Origin: Phycisphaerae bacterium
GTDB taxonomy: Bacteria; Planctomycetota; Phycisphaerae; Phycisphaerales; UBA1924
NCBI GenBank assembly: GCA_030432905.1
Contig: JAUILU010000002.1
Coordinates: 386,084-450,083 of the forward strand
Direction: 5' to 3'
DNA: 64,000 nt
In this document: piece by piece, positions 44,641 through 54,170 of the stretch
How positions within the stretch are numbered: the first letter of the stretch is position 1
Layout: every line of letters begins with the position of its first letter
Position numbers and translations under genes: made by a program
The notes under the pieces: model-generated
What the model saw: the letters and a program-made list of their open reading frames with translations, nothing else
The model's database searches: none
What the model was told of the DNA's origin: nothing

Positions 44641-45423
44641 GTGAGTGATACTAGAGCGATCGGTCATGTGGTTGCCGAATCGCAGGAGCTGGCTTCGAAT
44701 CGAAGCCTGACCTCGTGCGTGATGGAAGTGCTGCGTGGACATTCTGCTCTGGGGGCCCCGATCCGGGGCTGGCAGGCCGAGCTGACGAGGGTGCTCGACG
44801 AGCATCATCTGGTGGCTTGGTCGTCCCAGTCAGGCGAACGCGCTTCATTCGCCGCGGGCCTCGCTTCATTCCTTGCCGGTCTCGACGACACCCAGGTCAT
44901 TCCTATCTACGGCCGAAATGCCACCGACCTCGAAACGCTCTGCTACCAGATCGAACGCAGCATCCCGGGCGATGGCCCGATGCGCCGCAGGGTCGATGGC
45001 CCGGCGGGTCTTGTCTCGCGGATGCGCTCTCAGCCCGTGATCCCCGGCAGGCCGCCGCTCCGGCTTCGGTACTTTGTCTGGCACGACCCGGACGAGCTGA
45101 TCCAGAACGATCCCGCGCTGTTCGGCCGGGTCGCCGACGCGATCGCGGGCGTGGCTGCCGAGGCGGAGTACGCGAGCGACGATCTTCTGCTCATCACCCG
45201 CGCGGTCTACATCGGCGGCAAGACGCTGCTCGAATACGCAGAAGACGAATCGGGCCAGCTCCGCTCGTGGCTCGCCGACGGCGCCGACGAACCCTTCTGG
45301 CGCACCGTCTCGGGCCTCGACGCCCCGCCCGTGCTGACCGGCCCGATCGGCAGGCTGCTCGAAGACCCGGAATCGATCGCGCACGACGCGCTGATGGCCT
45401 CGATCGACTCGCTGGCATTCTGA
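44641..45423 (+). CDS. Protein of unknown function
   Basis: 260 residues if it begins at GTG 44641; an in-frame GTG at 44617 is an alternative. Cytoplasmic, alpha/beta: VAWSSQSGERASFAAGLASF, DDTQVIPIYGRNATDLETL, LRYFVWHDPDELIQNDPALF, DDLLLITRAVYIGGKTLLEY. The pattern suggests a P-loop-like or Rossmann-like fold without the Walker A Gly-Lys. Followed after 54 bases by rsmD. Confidence 0.5.
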   Translation: MSDTRAIGHVVAESQELASNRSLTSCVMEVLRGHSALGAPIRGWQAELTRVLDEHHLVAWSSQSGERASFAAGLASFLAGLDDTQVIPIYGRNATDLETLCYQIERSIPGDGPMRRRVDGPAGLVSRMRSQPVIPGRPPLRLRYFVWHDPDELIQNDPALFGRVADAIAGVAAEAEYASDDLLLITRAVYIGGKTLLEYAEDESGQLRSWLADGADEPFWRTVSGLDAPPVLTGPIGRLLEDPESIAHDALMASIDSLAF

Positions 45424-45477
45424 TCTCAATCAAGCCGTCTGCTTGACAGGCGAGCCCGGCGATGCTTCCCTCTCTCT

Positions 45478-46131
45478 ATGCGCATCATCGGTGGCGAGTT
45501 TCGCCGGAAAAGACTGTTCAGCCCGAGCGAGAAGAGCCCGACCAGGCCCATCCCGGATCTGGCTAAGGAAGCCCTCTTCAACCTGCTCCGAGGGCACGTC
45601 GAGGGGCAGGACTGCTACGACGGGTTCGCGGGCAGCGGGGCGATCGGGCTTGAGGCGATCAGCCGGGGTGCTCGGCGGTGCGTGTTCATCGAGCGCGACC
45701 GCGCGGTGCACAAGGTCATCGCTAAGAACATCGAGCACCTCGGTGTGGAGGACCGCGCCGAACTGGTGCGCGCCGATGCGCTCGGGCCGGGCGCGCTGAG
45801 CCGGTGTCCCAAGCCGGTGCACCTGATCTTCTTCGACCCGCCTTACCCGCTGATGACGGACCCGGAAACGTACCCGCGGGTGATGAAGCAGTTTGCGAGG
45901 TTGATTCAGAATCTCGATGACACCGGCTACGCGGTGATCCGCACGCCCTGGCCCTTCCGCCAGGTCGTCGGCACTGAGCCCGACGAGTTTGACATGCCAA
46001 AGCCGGTGTACGAGTTCCCGGATCTGAAGGTCGATGGTGCGCTCGGGCCAGAGACCCACGGCTACGGCACAACCGCGATCCACCTTTACATGCGCGATCC
46101 CGGCGAACAGAACGTATCAGATAATGAGTAG
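45478..46131 (+). CDS. rsmD: 16S rRNA (guanine-966-N2)-methyltransferase
   Basis: 217 residues. Features: MRIIGGEFRRKRL, PTRPIPDLAKEALFNLL, YDGFAGSGAIGLEAISRGA (SAM motif), VFIERDRAVHKVIAKNI and LIFFDPPYP, the catalytic NPPY-type loop. This is RsmD, acting on assembled 30S subunits. Its last 8 bases overlap the start of the helicase-nuclease gene. Confidence 0.88.
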   Translation: MRIIGGEFRRKRLFSPSEKSPTRPIPDLAKEALFNLLRGHVEGQDCYDGFAGSGAIGLEAISRGARRCVFIERDRAVHKVIAKNIEHLGVEDRAELVRADALGPGALSRCPKPVHLIFFDPPYPLMTDPETYPRVMKQFARLIQNLDDTGYAVIRTPWPFRQVVGTEPDEFDMPKPVYEFPDLKVDGALGPETHGYGTTAIHLYMRDPGEQNVSDNE

Positions 46132-49100
46132 CTTGCCGCACTGGTCCGAGGGGCTCAACGAAGCCCAGCGCTGCGCGGTCGAGTACGACTCGGGCCCGGT
46201 CGCGGTGCTCGCGGGGCCGGGCACGGGCAAGACGCGCGTGATCACGCACCGAATCGCCAGGCTGATCCACCGCGATGGCGCGCGGGCCGAGTCGATCGGC
46301 GCGATGACGTTCACGGTGAAAGCCGCCGAGGAGATGAGGCAGCGGCTCGGCGCGATCGTCGGCGACAACGCGGCATCACGCGTCACTGCGGGCACGTTCC
46401 ACGGGTTCGGTCGGCGCATTCTTTTGCGGTGGGGCGATGTCATCGGCTTGCCCGCGAGCCATGATTTAATGGACTCGGTTCAGCAGATGCGGCTGCTCAA
46501 GGCCGCGGTCGGAGATGCCGCGGCTGAGGGGAAGATCAGCGCGAGCCTGCTGGCCGATGGCGGCCGCGAAGCCGTCGCCGCTCGATCGCTCGCGTGGATC
46601 GAGCACCTGCGCACTTCCGCGCTTTTCCCCGACGACGCGGCAAAGCTCTCTGTGAAGTGGCATGAACTCGTCGAACAGGGCGGCCCAGCGGATGCGCCGT
46701 GGGACGCCGACAGGCTCGACGCCGAGCGCGAGCGCGCCGGCGAGTTCGCGTGCGCCGCCGAGGTGTACGCCCGGTACGAAACGATGGCGATGGACAAGTC
46801 GCTGCTCTCGTTCGACGATTTCATCCTGCTGCCGATCCGAATCCTTCGCCACTCCGAGCGCGTCCGCACCTACATCGTCGATGAGCTTCGGCACCTCGTG
46901 GTCGATGAATTCCAGGACGTCAACGGTGCGCAGCTTGCGTTTCTCAAAGAGCTGTCTAGGCCGAGCGCGTCGGGCGATTTGTGTGTTGTCGGTGACGACG
47001 ACCAGGCGATCTACGGCTTCCGCGGCAGCGACGACCGCGCGTTCCAGCACTTCAAGGAAATCTGGACCGACGCCGAGACCGTGCCACTGACGGACAACTA
47101 CCGGAGCACTGAGGCGGTGCTCGAGACGGCGCAGCGGATCATCAACGCCTCGCACGACCGCTTCGAGCCGGACAAGGTGATCCGTGCGCACCGCGAGTTC
47201 GATGCCGATGTGCCAGCGCAGGTCGAGGCGGTCCATGTGTCCAGTGACAGCGACCACGGCATGACGATCGCCGCGATGATTCTTGCCGATCGCGCCGAGA
47301 ACCCGGACAGACCCTTGTCGAGCTACGCGGTAATCGGTCGTTCGCACCCGACGTGCGCCGAGATCGGGCGCGTGCTCGAACTCGAGGGGATCGCGGTCGA
47401 CGACTCGATGATCCGCAAGGACGAAGAAGACGACGCGGTGCTCGATGTGAAGGCGTGGATCGCCGCGGTGGTGGGGGCGAGCAACATCTCGCTGACGCGG
47501 CTCTTGGTGCGCCCGCCTGTGTCGATGGACGCCGAACGCGCGATCAAGCTGCAAGACGAGTACGAAGCGCACCGGCGGCAGGCGAAGGTCGAGGATCAGC
47601 GACCGGTTCCGATGCCGGACTGGCTCTCCGAGCGAGACGGTGAGCACGACGGGCTCGCGGTGCTGTCTGAGTTGCTCAACACGCTGCGCGAGCTCTCGAC
47701 AACGATGAACGCCGAGGCGATGGTCAAAGAGATCATCGAGCGCACAGGCGTGGCGCACCGCGAGCTGCCCGATCGGAAGCTCGAAGCCGTGCGCATCGGG
47801 GCGCTCGTTCGGTTCGTGCAGTTCGCGCAGGACCTGCAGCGACGGCTCGACCCTCCCGGCGATCTGGCGGCGTTCCTGCGGTACTACAACGAGCTGACAC
47901 CCAAAGAACAGCTCGCGGGCCCGGCGAGCTTCGAGGACATCGACGGGAGCGACGACACGGAGTTTGATGACTCGGGCGTGTGCCTGATGACCGCGCACTC
48001 GTCGAAGGGGCTCGAGTTCGACACGGTTTTCGTGCCGAGGATCGGCGCCGCCGCGGGCGCGTTCGGGAACGTCAAGATCGATGAACGCGCCGAGCTGCCC
48101 GAAGAACTGGCGATGTTCGAGGCCGACCCTCGATCGCGTCTTGCGAAAGAGCAGGACGAGGTCCGCCGGCTGTTCTACGTCGCGTGCACGCGCGCCGAGC
48201 GCCGGCTTGTGCTGCTGAGTAAACGCGCCAAGAGCGCGAGCAAGTCGATGCACATGTTCCAGGAACTCGCCTGGCGGGGCAAAGCGCCGCTCGGGCCGGA
48301 CGAGCGCGACGGCTCGGTTGTGCTGCTCGAAGCGGAAGACGTCGTGCGGTCATGCATCGAGCGCGGCGCGACGATCCGCGGCGCCGATGCGCTGGCGTCG
48401 GAGAGCGCTTCGCAGGAAGCAAGGTCGCGTGTCATCGCCAGCGCCAGGCGCGCCGCTCGGCGATCGGCGGCGCAACTGCTCGACCGAGCCGAGGAGGGCA
48501 TCGCAGAAGACGCGAAACTTGACCAGATCAGCGACGGGCTCATTCTCTCGGCGCGCAGGCTCGCGATCATCGAAGCGCTCAGGCACGGACCGATCGAGGA
48601 GATCCCAGACTGGCTGCTCGGCGACGGCGAGTTTGCGCAAGAACTCGCGGATCGTCTGGGCGCATCGCGCGAGGACCGGGCGATCGGCGCGAGCACACGC
48701 CCGATGTCGCCGCCTTTGCGCCTGAGCTACTCGAAGGTAAGCCAGTACATCAGGTGCCCGGGTTGTTTCTATCTGCGTTACGTGCTCGGTCTGTCCGAGC
48801 CGAGCAGCGGCGAGCAGCTTGTCGGCACCGTCGCGCACTCGGCGCTCGAGCGCTTCTACCGGATGTGGAGCGAGGCCGACGCCGAGGGCGGGGCGCTGCC
48901 GGGCGTTGACAAGCTGCTCGGCATCGCGCGCGAGCTGTTCATCGCCGAGAGCCGGCGCGTCGGCGGCGCGGACCCGGCGCAGCTCGAACAGATCGAGGCG
49001 CAACTCACAACCGGGTACGAGAAACTCCACGAGCAGAACGCCGAGGTGATGATGCTCGAAGAGAACGCGCCCTTCGCGTACCGCCGGGCCGAGGGTGACG

Positions 49101-49477
49101 ACGAGCCGCACCTGTTCGATGCCAAGCTCGACCGCGTGGACCGCACGCCCGAGGGCGGGTTCAGGATCATCGACTACAAAACGGGTCAGGCGTGGAAGTC
49201 GCTTGTTTCACCAGAGAAGTCCGACCTGCAACTCGGCATCTACTCGCTCGCGCTGGCTGAGAAGCTGGAGATGGAATCGCCCGACGAGCTCGAGGGATTC
49301 GCGGAGTACTGGATTTTCTCTTCGGGCGAGCGGGGCGTGATCGGGCTCGCCGAGATAGACCACGGCAAGGTCCGCCAGAAAATCGACAAGGCCATCACCG
49401 GCATGCTCGCCGGCGACTTTGCGCCCAGCAAGGGCTGCAGCGGGGCGTGCGCGATGTTCCTCGGCCAGAGATCCTGA
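46124..49477 (+). CDS. UvrD/Rep-family helicase with C-terminal PD-(D/E)XK nuclease
   Basis: 1117 residues from ATG 46124, overlapping rsmD. SF1A helicase motifs: LAGPGTGKTRVITHR (Walker A, about 29-43), VVDEFQDVNGAQLAF (Walker B), VVGDDDQAIYGFRGSDD (III), DNYRSTEAVL (IV), MTAHSSKGLEFDTVFVPRI (V) and RRLFYVACTRAERRLVLLS (VI). The C-terminal nuclease: LRLSYSKVSQYIRCPGC, GTVAHSALERFY, LFDAKLDRVD, FRIIDYKTG. Cysteines in RCPGC and KGCSGACAMF may ligate an iron-sulfur cluster as in AddB/AdnB. A single-chain AddAB/AdnAB-like role in break repair is inferred; no partner subunit is adjacent. Confidence 0.87.
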   Translation: MSSLPHWSEGLNEAQRCAVEYDSGPVAVLAGPGTGKTRVITHRIARLIHRDGARAESIGAMTFTVKAAEEMRQRLGAIVGDNAASRVTAGTFHGFGRRILLRWGDVIGLPASHDLMDSVQQMRLLKAAVGDAAAEGKISASLLADGGREAVAARSLAWIEHLRTSALFPDDAAKLSVKWHELVEQGGPADAPWDADRLDAERERAGEFACAAEVYARYETMAMDKSLLSFDDFILLPIRILRHSERVRTYIVDELRHLVVDEFQDVNGAQLAFLKELSRPSASGDLCVVGDDDQAIYGFRGSDDRAFQHFKEIWTDAETVPLTDNYRSTEAVLETAQRIINASHDRFEPDKVIRAHREFDADVPAQVEAVHVSSDSDHGMTIAAMILADRAENPDRPLSSYAVIGRSHPTCAEIGRVLELEGIAVDDSMIRKDEEDDAVLDVKAWIAAVVGASNISLTRLLVRPPVSMDAERAIKLQDEYEAHRRQAKVEDQRPVPMPDWLSERDGEHDGLAVLSELLNTLRELSTTMNAEAMVKEIIERTGVAHRELPDRKLEAVRIGALVRFVQFAQDLQRRLDPPGDLAAFLRYYNELTPKEQLAGPASFEDIDGSDDTEFDDSGVCLMTAHSSKGLEFDTVFVPRIGAAAGAFGNVKIDERAELPEELAMFEADPRSRLAKEQDEVRRLFYVACTRAERRLVLLSKRAKSASKSMHMFQELAWRGKAPLGPDERDGSVVLLEAEDVVRSCIERGATIRGADALASESASQEARSRVIASARRAARRSAAQLLDRAEEGIAEDAKLDQISDGLILSARRLAIIEALRHGPIEEIPDWLLGDGEFAQELADRLGASREDRAIGASTRPMSPPLRLSYSKVSQYIRCPGCFYLRYVLGLSEPSSGEQLVGTVAHSALERFYRMWSEADAEGGALPGVDKLLGIARELFIAESRRVGGADPAQLEQIEAQLTTGYEKLHEQNAEVMMLEENAPFAYRRAEGDDEPHLFDAKLDRVDRTPEGGFRIIDYKTGQAWKSLVSPEKSDLQLGIYSLALAEKLEMESPDELEGFAEYWIFSSGERGVIGLAEIDHGKVRQKIDKAITGMLAGDFAPSKGCSGACAMFLGQRS

Positions 49478-49573
49478 TCCGCAACGAACGGGAACGAGGC
49501 GGGTACCCTTGTATACAGAATGAGCCGTGCGACGACGAGAGGGGGAGTCTGCGCGGATCGGGGAGAATTACGA

Positions 49574-52381
49574 ATGAAGAAGCTTTCTACTCTTGGTCTA
49601 GTTGCGTCCGCGGGGCTTGCCGGCTCGGTCGGTGCCCAGCAACTCGAGATGCGCAGCGACGTGGTCAGCGGCACGCTCGACAACGGCATGGCCTACATCA
49701 TCAAAGAGCACGCCAACCCGCCCGGCCGCAGCGCGATGTACCTGCACATCTCCTCCGGCTCGCTCAACGAAACCGACGACATCCAGGGCATCAGCCACTT
49801 CCTCGAACACATGGCCTTCAACGGCTCGGAGAACTTCGCTCCGGGCGAGCTGATCCCGTTCTTCGAGTCGATCGGTCTGACGTTCGGCCGACACCAGAAC
49901 GCGTTTACCAGCTTCGACCAGACGACCTACATCCTCGAGCTGCCCGATGCAGAGCGCGACACGCTGGACAAGGCGATGCTGTTCTTCAGCGACGTCGCGT
50001 TCGGGCTGAGCCTGCTTCAGGACGAGATCGACGAAGAGCGGGGTGTGATTCTCGAAGAACGCCGGACCAGGCTGAGCCCGCAGCAGCGTGTGCAGGAAGA
50101 GTTCTTCCGCCGCCTCGCGCCCGGCTCGACGTTCGGCCACCGCCTGCCGATCGGCATCGAAGAGACGCTGCTCACCATGCAGCAGAAAGACTTCCGCCAG
50201 TACGTCGATACGTGGTACGTGCCGAGCAATATGACGCTGATCGTCGTCGCTGACGCCGACTCGGACATGATCCTCGAAGAGATCCGCGAGAACTTCGAGC
50301 GGGGCGAGTTCGTTGAGCGTCCTTCAGACCTCGATATCAACCTGACGCCCTACGACTCGATGCGCAGCGTGGTCATCACCGACGACGAGCTGACCGAGTC
50401 GTCGGTCCAGATCATCAACATCCGCGAGCCGCTGCCCGCGGTGACGACGAAAGAGGGCATGCGCCAGAGCCTGATCGAGGATCTCGCGTCGAGCGTCTTC
50501 AACCGAAGGCTCCGCAAGAAGATCAACGAGGGCCAGACCACGATGCTCTCGGGCGGCGCGTTCATGTCGGACCTCTTCAACGCGGTTCGTGTGAGCATCA
50601 TCAACGCCGACGGCAGACCCGACCAATGGGAAGCGCTGCTCGAAGAGTCAGCACGCGAACTCCGCCGGGCCAGGCTGCACGGCTTTACGAGTCGTGAGAT
50701 CGACGATGCGCGCAAAGCCGTCATCGCAAGCGCCGAGCGCAGCGCGGAGTCGGAAGAAACACTGCCTGCCCGTGCGATCCTGGGCTCGATCAACAGCTCC
50801 GTCGCGACCGGCGCGACTGTGCTCTCCGCGGCACAGCGGCTCGAACTCGTCAACGAACTGGTGCCGACGATCTCCGACGAAGAAGTCAGCGACAGCTTCG
50901 ACGAGCTGTACGACGACGAGAAGGTCTCGATCGTGCTGACCGCGCCGAGCGCGATCGACGTGCCGACCGAGGACGAGCTTCTGGCGCTCTCGCGCGAAGC
51001 GCTGGCCGTCACACCCGAGGCCGACGTCGAGACCGATCGCCCGACCGAGCTGATGGCGTCGATCCCCGCGGGCGGGGAGGTCACCGATGTCGAGCGTCAC
51101 GAGGCGACCGGCGTCTGGTCCGCGTGGCTCGACAACGGCATCCGTGTCCACTACCGCGACATGGACTACCGCAAGGACAGCGCGACCATCACCATCACGC
51201 TCGCGGGTGGCAAGATCCTTGAGAACGCGCAGAACAAGGGCGTCAGCGAAGTCGCGGCGCTCGCATTCTTACAGCCGGCAACACGCAACCTGACGAGCAC
51301 GAACATCTCCGATCTCATGACCGGCAAGAAAGCCAGCTTCCGCGGCGGGGGCGCCGGCTCTGACACGATCTCCATGTCAGTCTCGGGCAACCCCGACGAC
51401 ATGGAGTCCGCCATGCAGCTGGCGCACCTCATGCTCACCGAGCCGGTCATCGAGCAGTCCGCGCTGGACCGCTGGCGCGACGGCCAGATCCAAGCCATCG
51501 AGCAACGCAAGACCCTCCCGATGGGCAAGCTCCAGGAACTGCTCCCAACGATGATCTCCCCCGAGGGCGAGACTCGGCTCACGCCGATGAGTCTGGAACG
51601 CGTCGAGGCGATCACGCTGGACGAAGCGCAGGACTGGCTCGACTACACCGTGCAGACCGCGCCGATCGAGGTCTCGATTGTCGGCGACATCGACAAGCAG
51701 GCCGCGTTCGATCTTATTGCGACCTACCTCGGCTCGCTGCCCGCGCGTGAGCGGATCTCCGAGGACACGCTCGACGAGCACCGCAACATCGCGCACCCCG
51801 AGGGACCGATCGAGGCGTTCGAGACGATGCAGACCAAGACCCCGATGGCGATCGCAGTCGCGGGCTCCTTCGGGCCTGACCAGTCGAACATCCGCGACGT
51901 CCGCCTGATCAGGATGGCGACGCAGATCCTCTCGACCCGGATGGTCAAGCGCATCCGCGAAGAGCAGCAGCTTGTGTACTCGATCAGCGCGATCAGTCAG
52001 CCCTCGACGGCGTACCCGGGCATGGGCCTGATCTTCGCCGCCGGGCCGTGCATGCCCGGCAACGAGGGCAAGCTGGCAAGCGAGATCCAGAGCATGTTCG
52101 CCGAGTTCGCCGAGTTCGGCCCGTCAGGTGAGGAAGTCGAAACCGCCCGAGGCCAGATGTTCAACACCCTCGACGAGCAGCTCAAAGAACCCGGCTACTG
52201 GACGGGCACGCTCGAAGACATGACCTACCGCGGCACCAGCCTCGACGATGTCGCAGCCATCGAGCAGGACTACGCCAGCTTCACAGCCGATGAGATCCGC
52301 GAAGCCTTCGACCGCTACTACGGCGAAGAAAGCAAAGTCTCGGTCACCGTCGCACCGGAACCAACCGAAGAAGGCGGCTGA
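49574..52381 (+). CDS. Secreted M16 (insulinase/pitrilysin) zinc peptidase
   Basis: 935 residues from ATG 49574. The signal peptide is MKKLSTLGLVASAGLAGSVG, then AQQ. The inverted zinc motif is HFLEH (H75, E78, H79) in QGISHFLEHMAFNGSENFAP, with the distal Glu in a later ELPD...LLQDEIDEERG region. Two M16 halves follow, the second (about 500-930) lacking HxxEH. It is a periplasmic or surface protease for peptides or small proteins. A strong terminator follows. No adjacent partner subunit is present, as expected for the two-in-one form. Confidence 0.87.
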   Translation: MKKLSTLGLVASAGLAGSVGAQQLEMRSDVVSGTLDNGMAYIIKEHANPPGRSAMYLHISSGSLNETDDIQGISHFLEHMAFNGSENFAPGELIPFFESIGLTFGRHQNAFTSFDQTTYILELPDAERDTLDKAMLFFSDVAFGLSLLQDEIDEERGVILEERRTRLSPQQRVQEEFFRRLAPGSTFGHRLPIGIEETLLTMQQKDFRQYVDTWYVPSNMTLIVVADADSDMILEEIRENFERGEFVERPSDLDINLTPYDSMRSVVITDDELTESSVQIINIREPLPAVTTKEGMRQSLIEDLASSVFNRRLRKKINEGQTTMLSGGAFMSDLFNAVRVSIINADGRPDQWEALLEESARELRRARLHGFTSREIDDARKAVIASAERSAESEETLPARAILGSINSSVATGATVLSAAQRLELVNELVPTISDEEVSDSFDELYDDEKVSIVLTAPSAIDVPTEDELLALSREALAVTPEADVETDRPTELMASIPAGGEVTDVERHEATGVWSAWLDNGIRVHYRDMDYRKDSATITITLAGGKILENAQNKGVSEVAALAFLQPATRNLTSTNISDLMTGKKASFRGGGAGSDTISMSVSGNPDDMESAMQLAHLMLTEPVIEQSALDRWRDGQIQAIEQRKTLPMGKLQELLPTMISPEGETRLTPMSLERVEAITLDEAQDWLDYTVQTAPIEVSIVGDIDKQAAFDLIATYLGSLPARERISEDTLDEHRNIAHPEGPIEAFETMQTKTPMAIAVAGSFGPDQSNIRDVRLIRMATQILSTRMVKRIREEQQLVYSISAISQPSTAYPGMGLIFAAGPCMPGNEGKLASEIQSMFAEFAEFGPSGEEVETARGQMFNTLDEQLKEPGYWTGTLEDMTYRGTSLDDVAAIEQDYASFTADEIREAFDRYYGEESKVSVTVAPEPTEEGG

Positions 52382-52410
52382 TTCCAAGCAGACACTGAGT
52401 CGCAACAAGC

Positions 52411-52445
52411 AAACGCCCCGCCGATCCGATTCGGCGGGGCGTTTT
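52411..52445 (+). terminator. Intrinsic terminator after the M16 peptidase gene
   Basis: A perfect 14-base-pair stem AAACGCCCCGCCGA, loop TCCGAT, TCGGCGGGGCGTTT, continues into T and A. With A-run upstream it may also act on the minus strand for the operon ending at 52468. Confidence 0.88.
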
Positions 52446-52467
52446 AAATGCAGAACTCGCAGACTGA

Positions 52468-53202
52468 TTACTGGTTCAGTTCACAACCAGCAGTGAAATT
52501 ACCGATCCATGCGGAGAAATCAGTGGGTGTGCAGAACCCGTCACGGTTCTGATCACAGCTTGCCAAGTTTGAGGTTGACCCTTGGCCGCTGTCTGACAGC
52601 GAGTACGCAGCGATCCATGCTGTAAAGTCGGTCGCGGTAACGAATCCATCGGCGTTCGTGTCGGCAAGGCATCTCAAACGGACGAACTGGTTCGGTTCAT
52701 CCGAATCAAAGTTGATCCAGCCCGCGTTCTCTGCCCACGCGTATCCGCGAATTCGGCCCTCACTTAAAACGATTCTTGCGTGCTGGTTGGCGGTGATGAG
52801 GTCGTCAAACGGACCGAAATTGATCCAGCCGATATTCTCAGCCCACGCAAAGCCACTTAGAACTTTGATGTCAGAATCCATCGGGTCGATCGTGATGTTG
52901 ATGCCAAAATCATTTGCATCGGTGTTCGCGTACTGGTTTCCCGCTTCGGGCGAGCCGTCGCCTAAGTTGATCCACCCGACATTCTCAGCCCACGCAAAGC
53001 CAGAGGCGGCATGCTCGCCGAAGTAGGGCTGGTCTTGCGAGCTGAGCGTCGTGGGCGTATCGGGGCTTTGTGGAGCAAAGTTTATCCAGCCGATGTTCTC
53101 ACCCCACGCGAAGCGTTCGCCGCCGTCAGTGGGGATGACTGTGAACTGTGCGTTTGCCGAGCCGACGCAGATGAGAGTGAGGTATGGAAGTAGGTGTTTC
53201 AT
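52468..53202 (-). CDS. Secreted repeat protein with GC-type dockerin
   Basis: 244 residues. The signal peptide is MKHLLPYLTLICVGSANA, then QF. Four copies of [FY]AW[GA]EN[IVA]GWIN[FL] are seen (RFAWGENIGWINF, GFAWAENVGWINL, GFAWAENIGWINF, GYAWAENAGWINF), spaced by variable spacers. The C-terminus has two calcium-loop-like segments, DTNADGFVTATDFTAWIAAY and DQNRDGFCTPTDFSAWIGNF, each with flanking cysteines: the dockerin type frequent in Phycisphaerae. It is the last gene of the operon, 3 bases after the previous stop, with that gene's GAGGAG as ribosome site. Confidence 0.75.
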   Translation of the reverse strand: MKHLLPYLTLICVGSANAQFTVIPTDGGERFAWGENIGWINFAPQSPDTPTTLSSQDQPYFGEHAASGFAWAENVGWINLGDGSPEAGNQYANTDANDFGINITIDPMDSDIKVLSGFAWAENIGWINFGPFDDLITANQHARIVLSEGRIRGYAWAENAGWINFDSDEPNQFVRLRCLADTNADGFVTATDFTAWIAAYSLSDSGQGSTSNLASCDQNRDGFCTPTDFSAWIGNFTAGCELNQ

Positions 53203-53205
53203 GGG

Positions 53206-53697
53206 CTACTCCTCGATCCAGTAGAGGAGTGTGACATGCGTGCTATTTCCAGAGCCACTATTCCTGAATTTAACAGGAGTTGGTACTTTCAGCCCGCCAA
53301 AGCTGTAGTCCATTCCGCCACGGAGTTGGCTTGTTGATTGGAGTACAGCACTGCCGCCTACCACAGAGAGACGGTCTTCTGATGGACCTACGAGTAAGTT
53401 CCCTGAGGCGGCGAGCACATGCATTCCATAGAGACGTACAAATGTGGCTTCGGAAGTGGAAACGAGTTCGACTGTCTCCTCGAAGACACCGTCTTGTACA
53501 TACTTGAGATTTGGCGGGAACTGGCTGGCACCAGCAGTGAGCGTGTCTAGCTTCTGATCGATACTCGTCAGCGATGGTTGTGTGTCAGCTACAGTTCCCG
53601 CCGGCGGTTCGATGCCGTCGGGCTGGGCGAACCCGATAGCGGCGACAGTTCCGAGCGTGCCAAGTATCGAGACGGCTGAGATCGTTGCGGGTTTCAT
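53206..53697 (-). CDS. Small secreted protein, third of three tandem paralogues
   Basis: 163 residues. Shared N-terminal block: MKPATISAVSILGTLGTVAA (signal), GFAQPDGIEPPAGTVADTQP, SLTSIDQKLDTL. The rest is a beta-type domain (VFEETVELVSTSEATFVRLYG; GLKVPTPVKFRNSGS) ending LLYWIEE instead of the KELP of its sisters. Its start overlaps the upstream stop as ATGA. Its own end (GAGGAG then TAG) provides the ribosome site for the dockerin gene. Confidence 0.65.
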   Translation of the reverse strand: MKPATISAVSILGTLGTVAAIGFAQPDGIEPPAGTVADTQPSLTSIDQKLDTLTAGASQFPPNLKYVQDGVFEETVELVSTSEATFVRLYGMHVLAASGNLLVGPSEDRLSVVGGSAVLQSTSQLRGGMDYSFGGLKVPTPVKFRNSGSGNSTHVTLLYWIEE

Positions 53698-54170
53698 GGG
53701 AGCTCCTTGTATACAACGATGAGATCGGATTCGTGCACACCATCGGTTCCTGTGATAGTGAGTGATGTCTGGATATCGATGTTAAGTTCGTTCGAGAAAA
53801 CTGCGAGCCTTCTTCTTTCGCCATTCGGATCGATTACCGTGCTGGCTCGCAGGTCGAGCGCTAGGCCCGAGGGGTCGGTTAGGCTGACCGCACCTTTTTG
53901 CATAATGACCCGGATGAGTCTGAAATTGCCGATGTTGAGTGTCTCAGAAGTACCTTGGGTTATGTTTGAATAGTGGACAGCGGTATATGGACCGGGGTTA
54001 AGGTCATCTTTGATATCTTCGATCTTCTGGTCGATGCTCGTCAACGATGGCTGGGTGTCTGATACAGGGCCAGCTGGCGGATCGATGCCGTCAGGCTGTG
54101 CAAACCCAATCGCGGCAACCGTTCCGAGTGTCGCAATGACAGAGATAAGTGAGATTGTTGCGGGTTTCAT
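53694..54170 (-). CDS. Small secreted protein, second of three tandem paralogues
   Basis: 158 residues. Same design: MKPATISLISVIATLGTVAA, GFAQPDGIDPPAGPVSDTQP, SLTSIDQKIEDIKDDL, then a beta domain with NFRLIRVIMQKGAVSLTDPS and a final VYKELP. ATG 54170 overlaps the previous stop (ATGA); the upstream end codons for KEL plus Pro read AAGGAGCTCCC, a strong ribosome site. The same arrangement recurs at its own 3' end, so each paralogue primes the next. Confidence 0.67.
   Translation of the reverse strand: MKPATISLISVIATLGTVAAIGFAQPDGIDPPAGPVSDTQPSLTSIDQKIEDIKDDLNPGPYTAVHYSNITQGTSETLNIGNFRLIRVIMQKGAVSLTDPSGLALDLRASTVIDPNGERRRLAVFSNELNIDIQTSLTITGTDGVHESDLIVVYKELP

Noticed and set aside
46466-48253. 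595-codon frame on the minus strand opposite the helicase
   Set aside because: It mirrors the helicase codons, has no motif and is rich in Arg/His/Val; the helicase frame holds all SF1 motifs.
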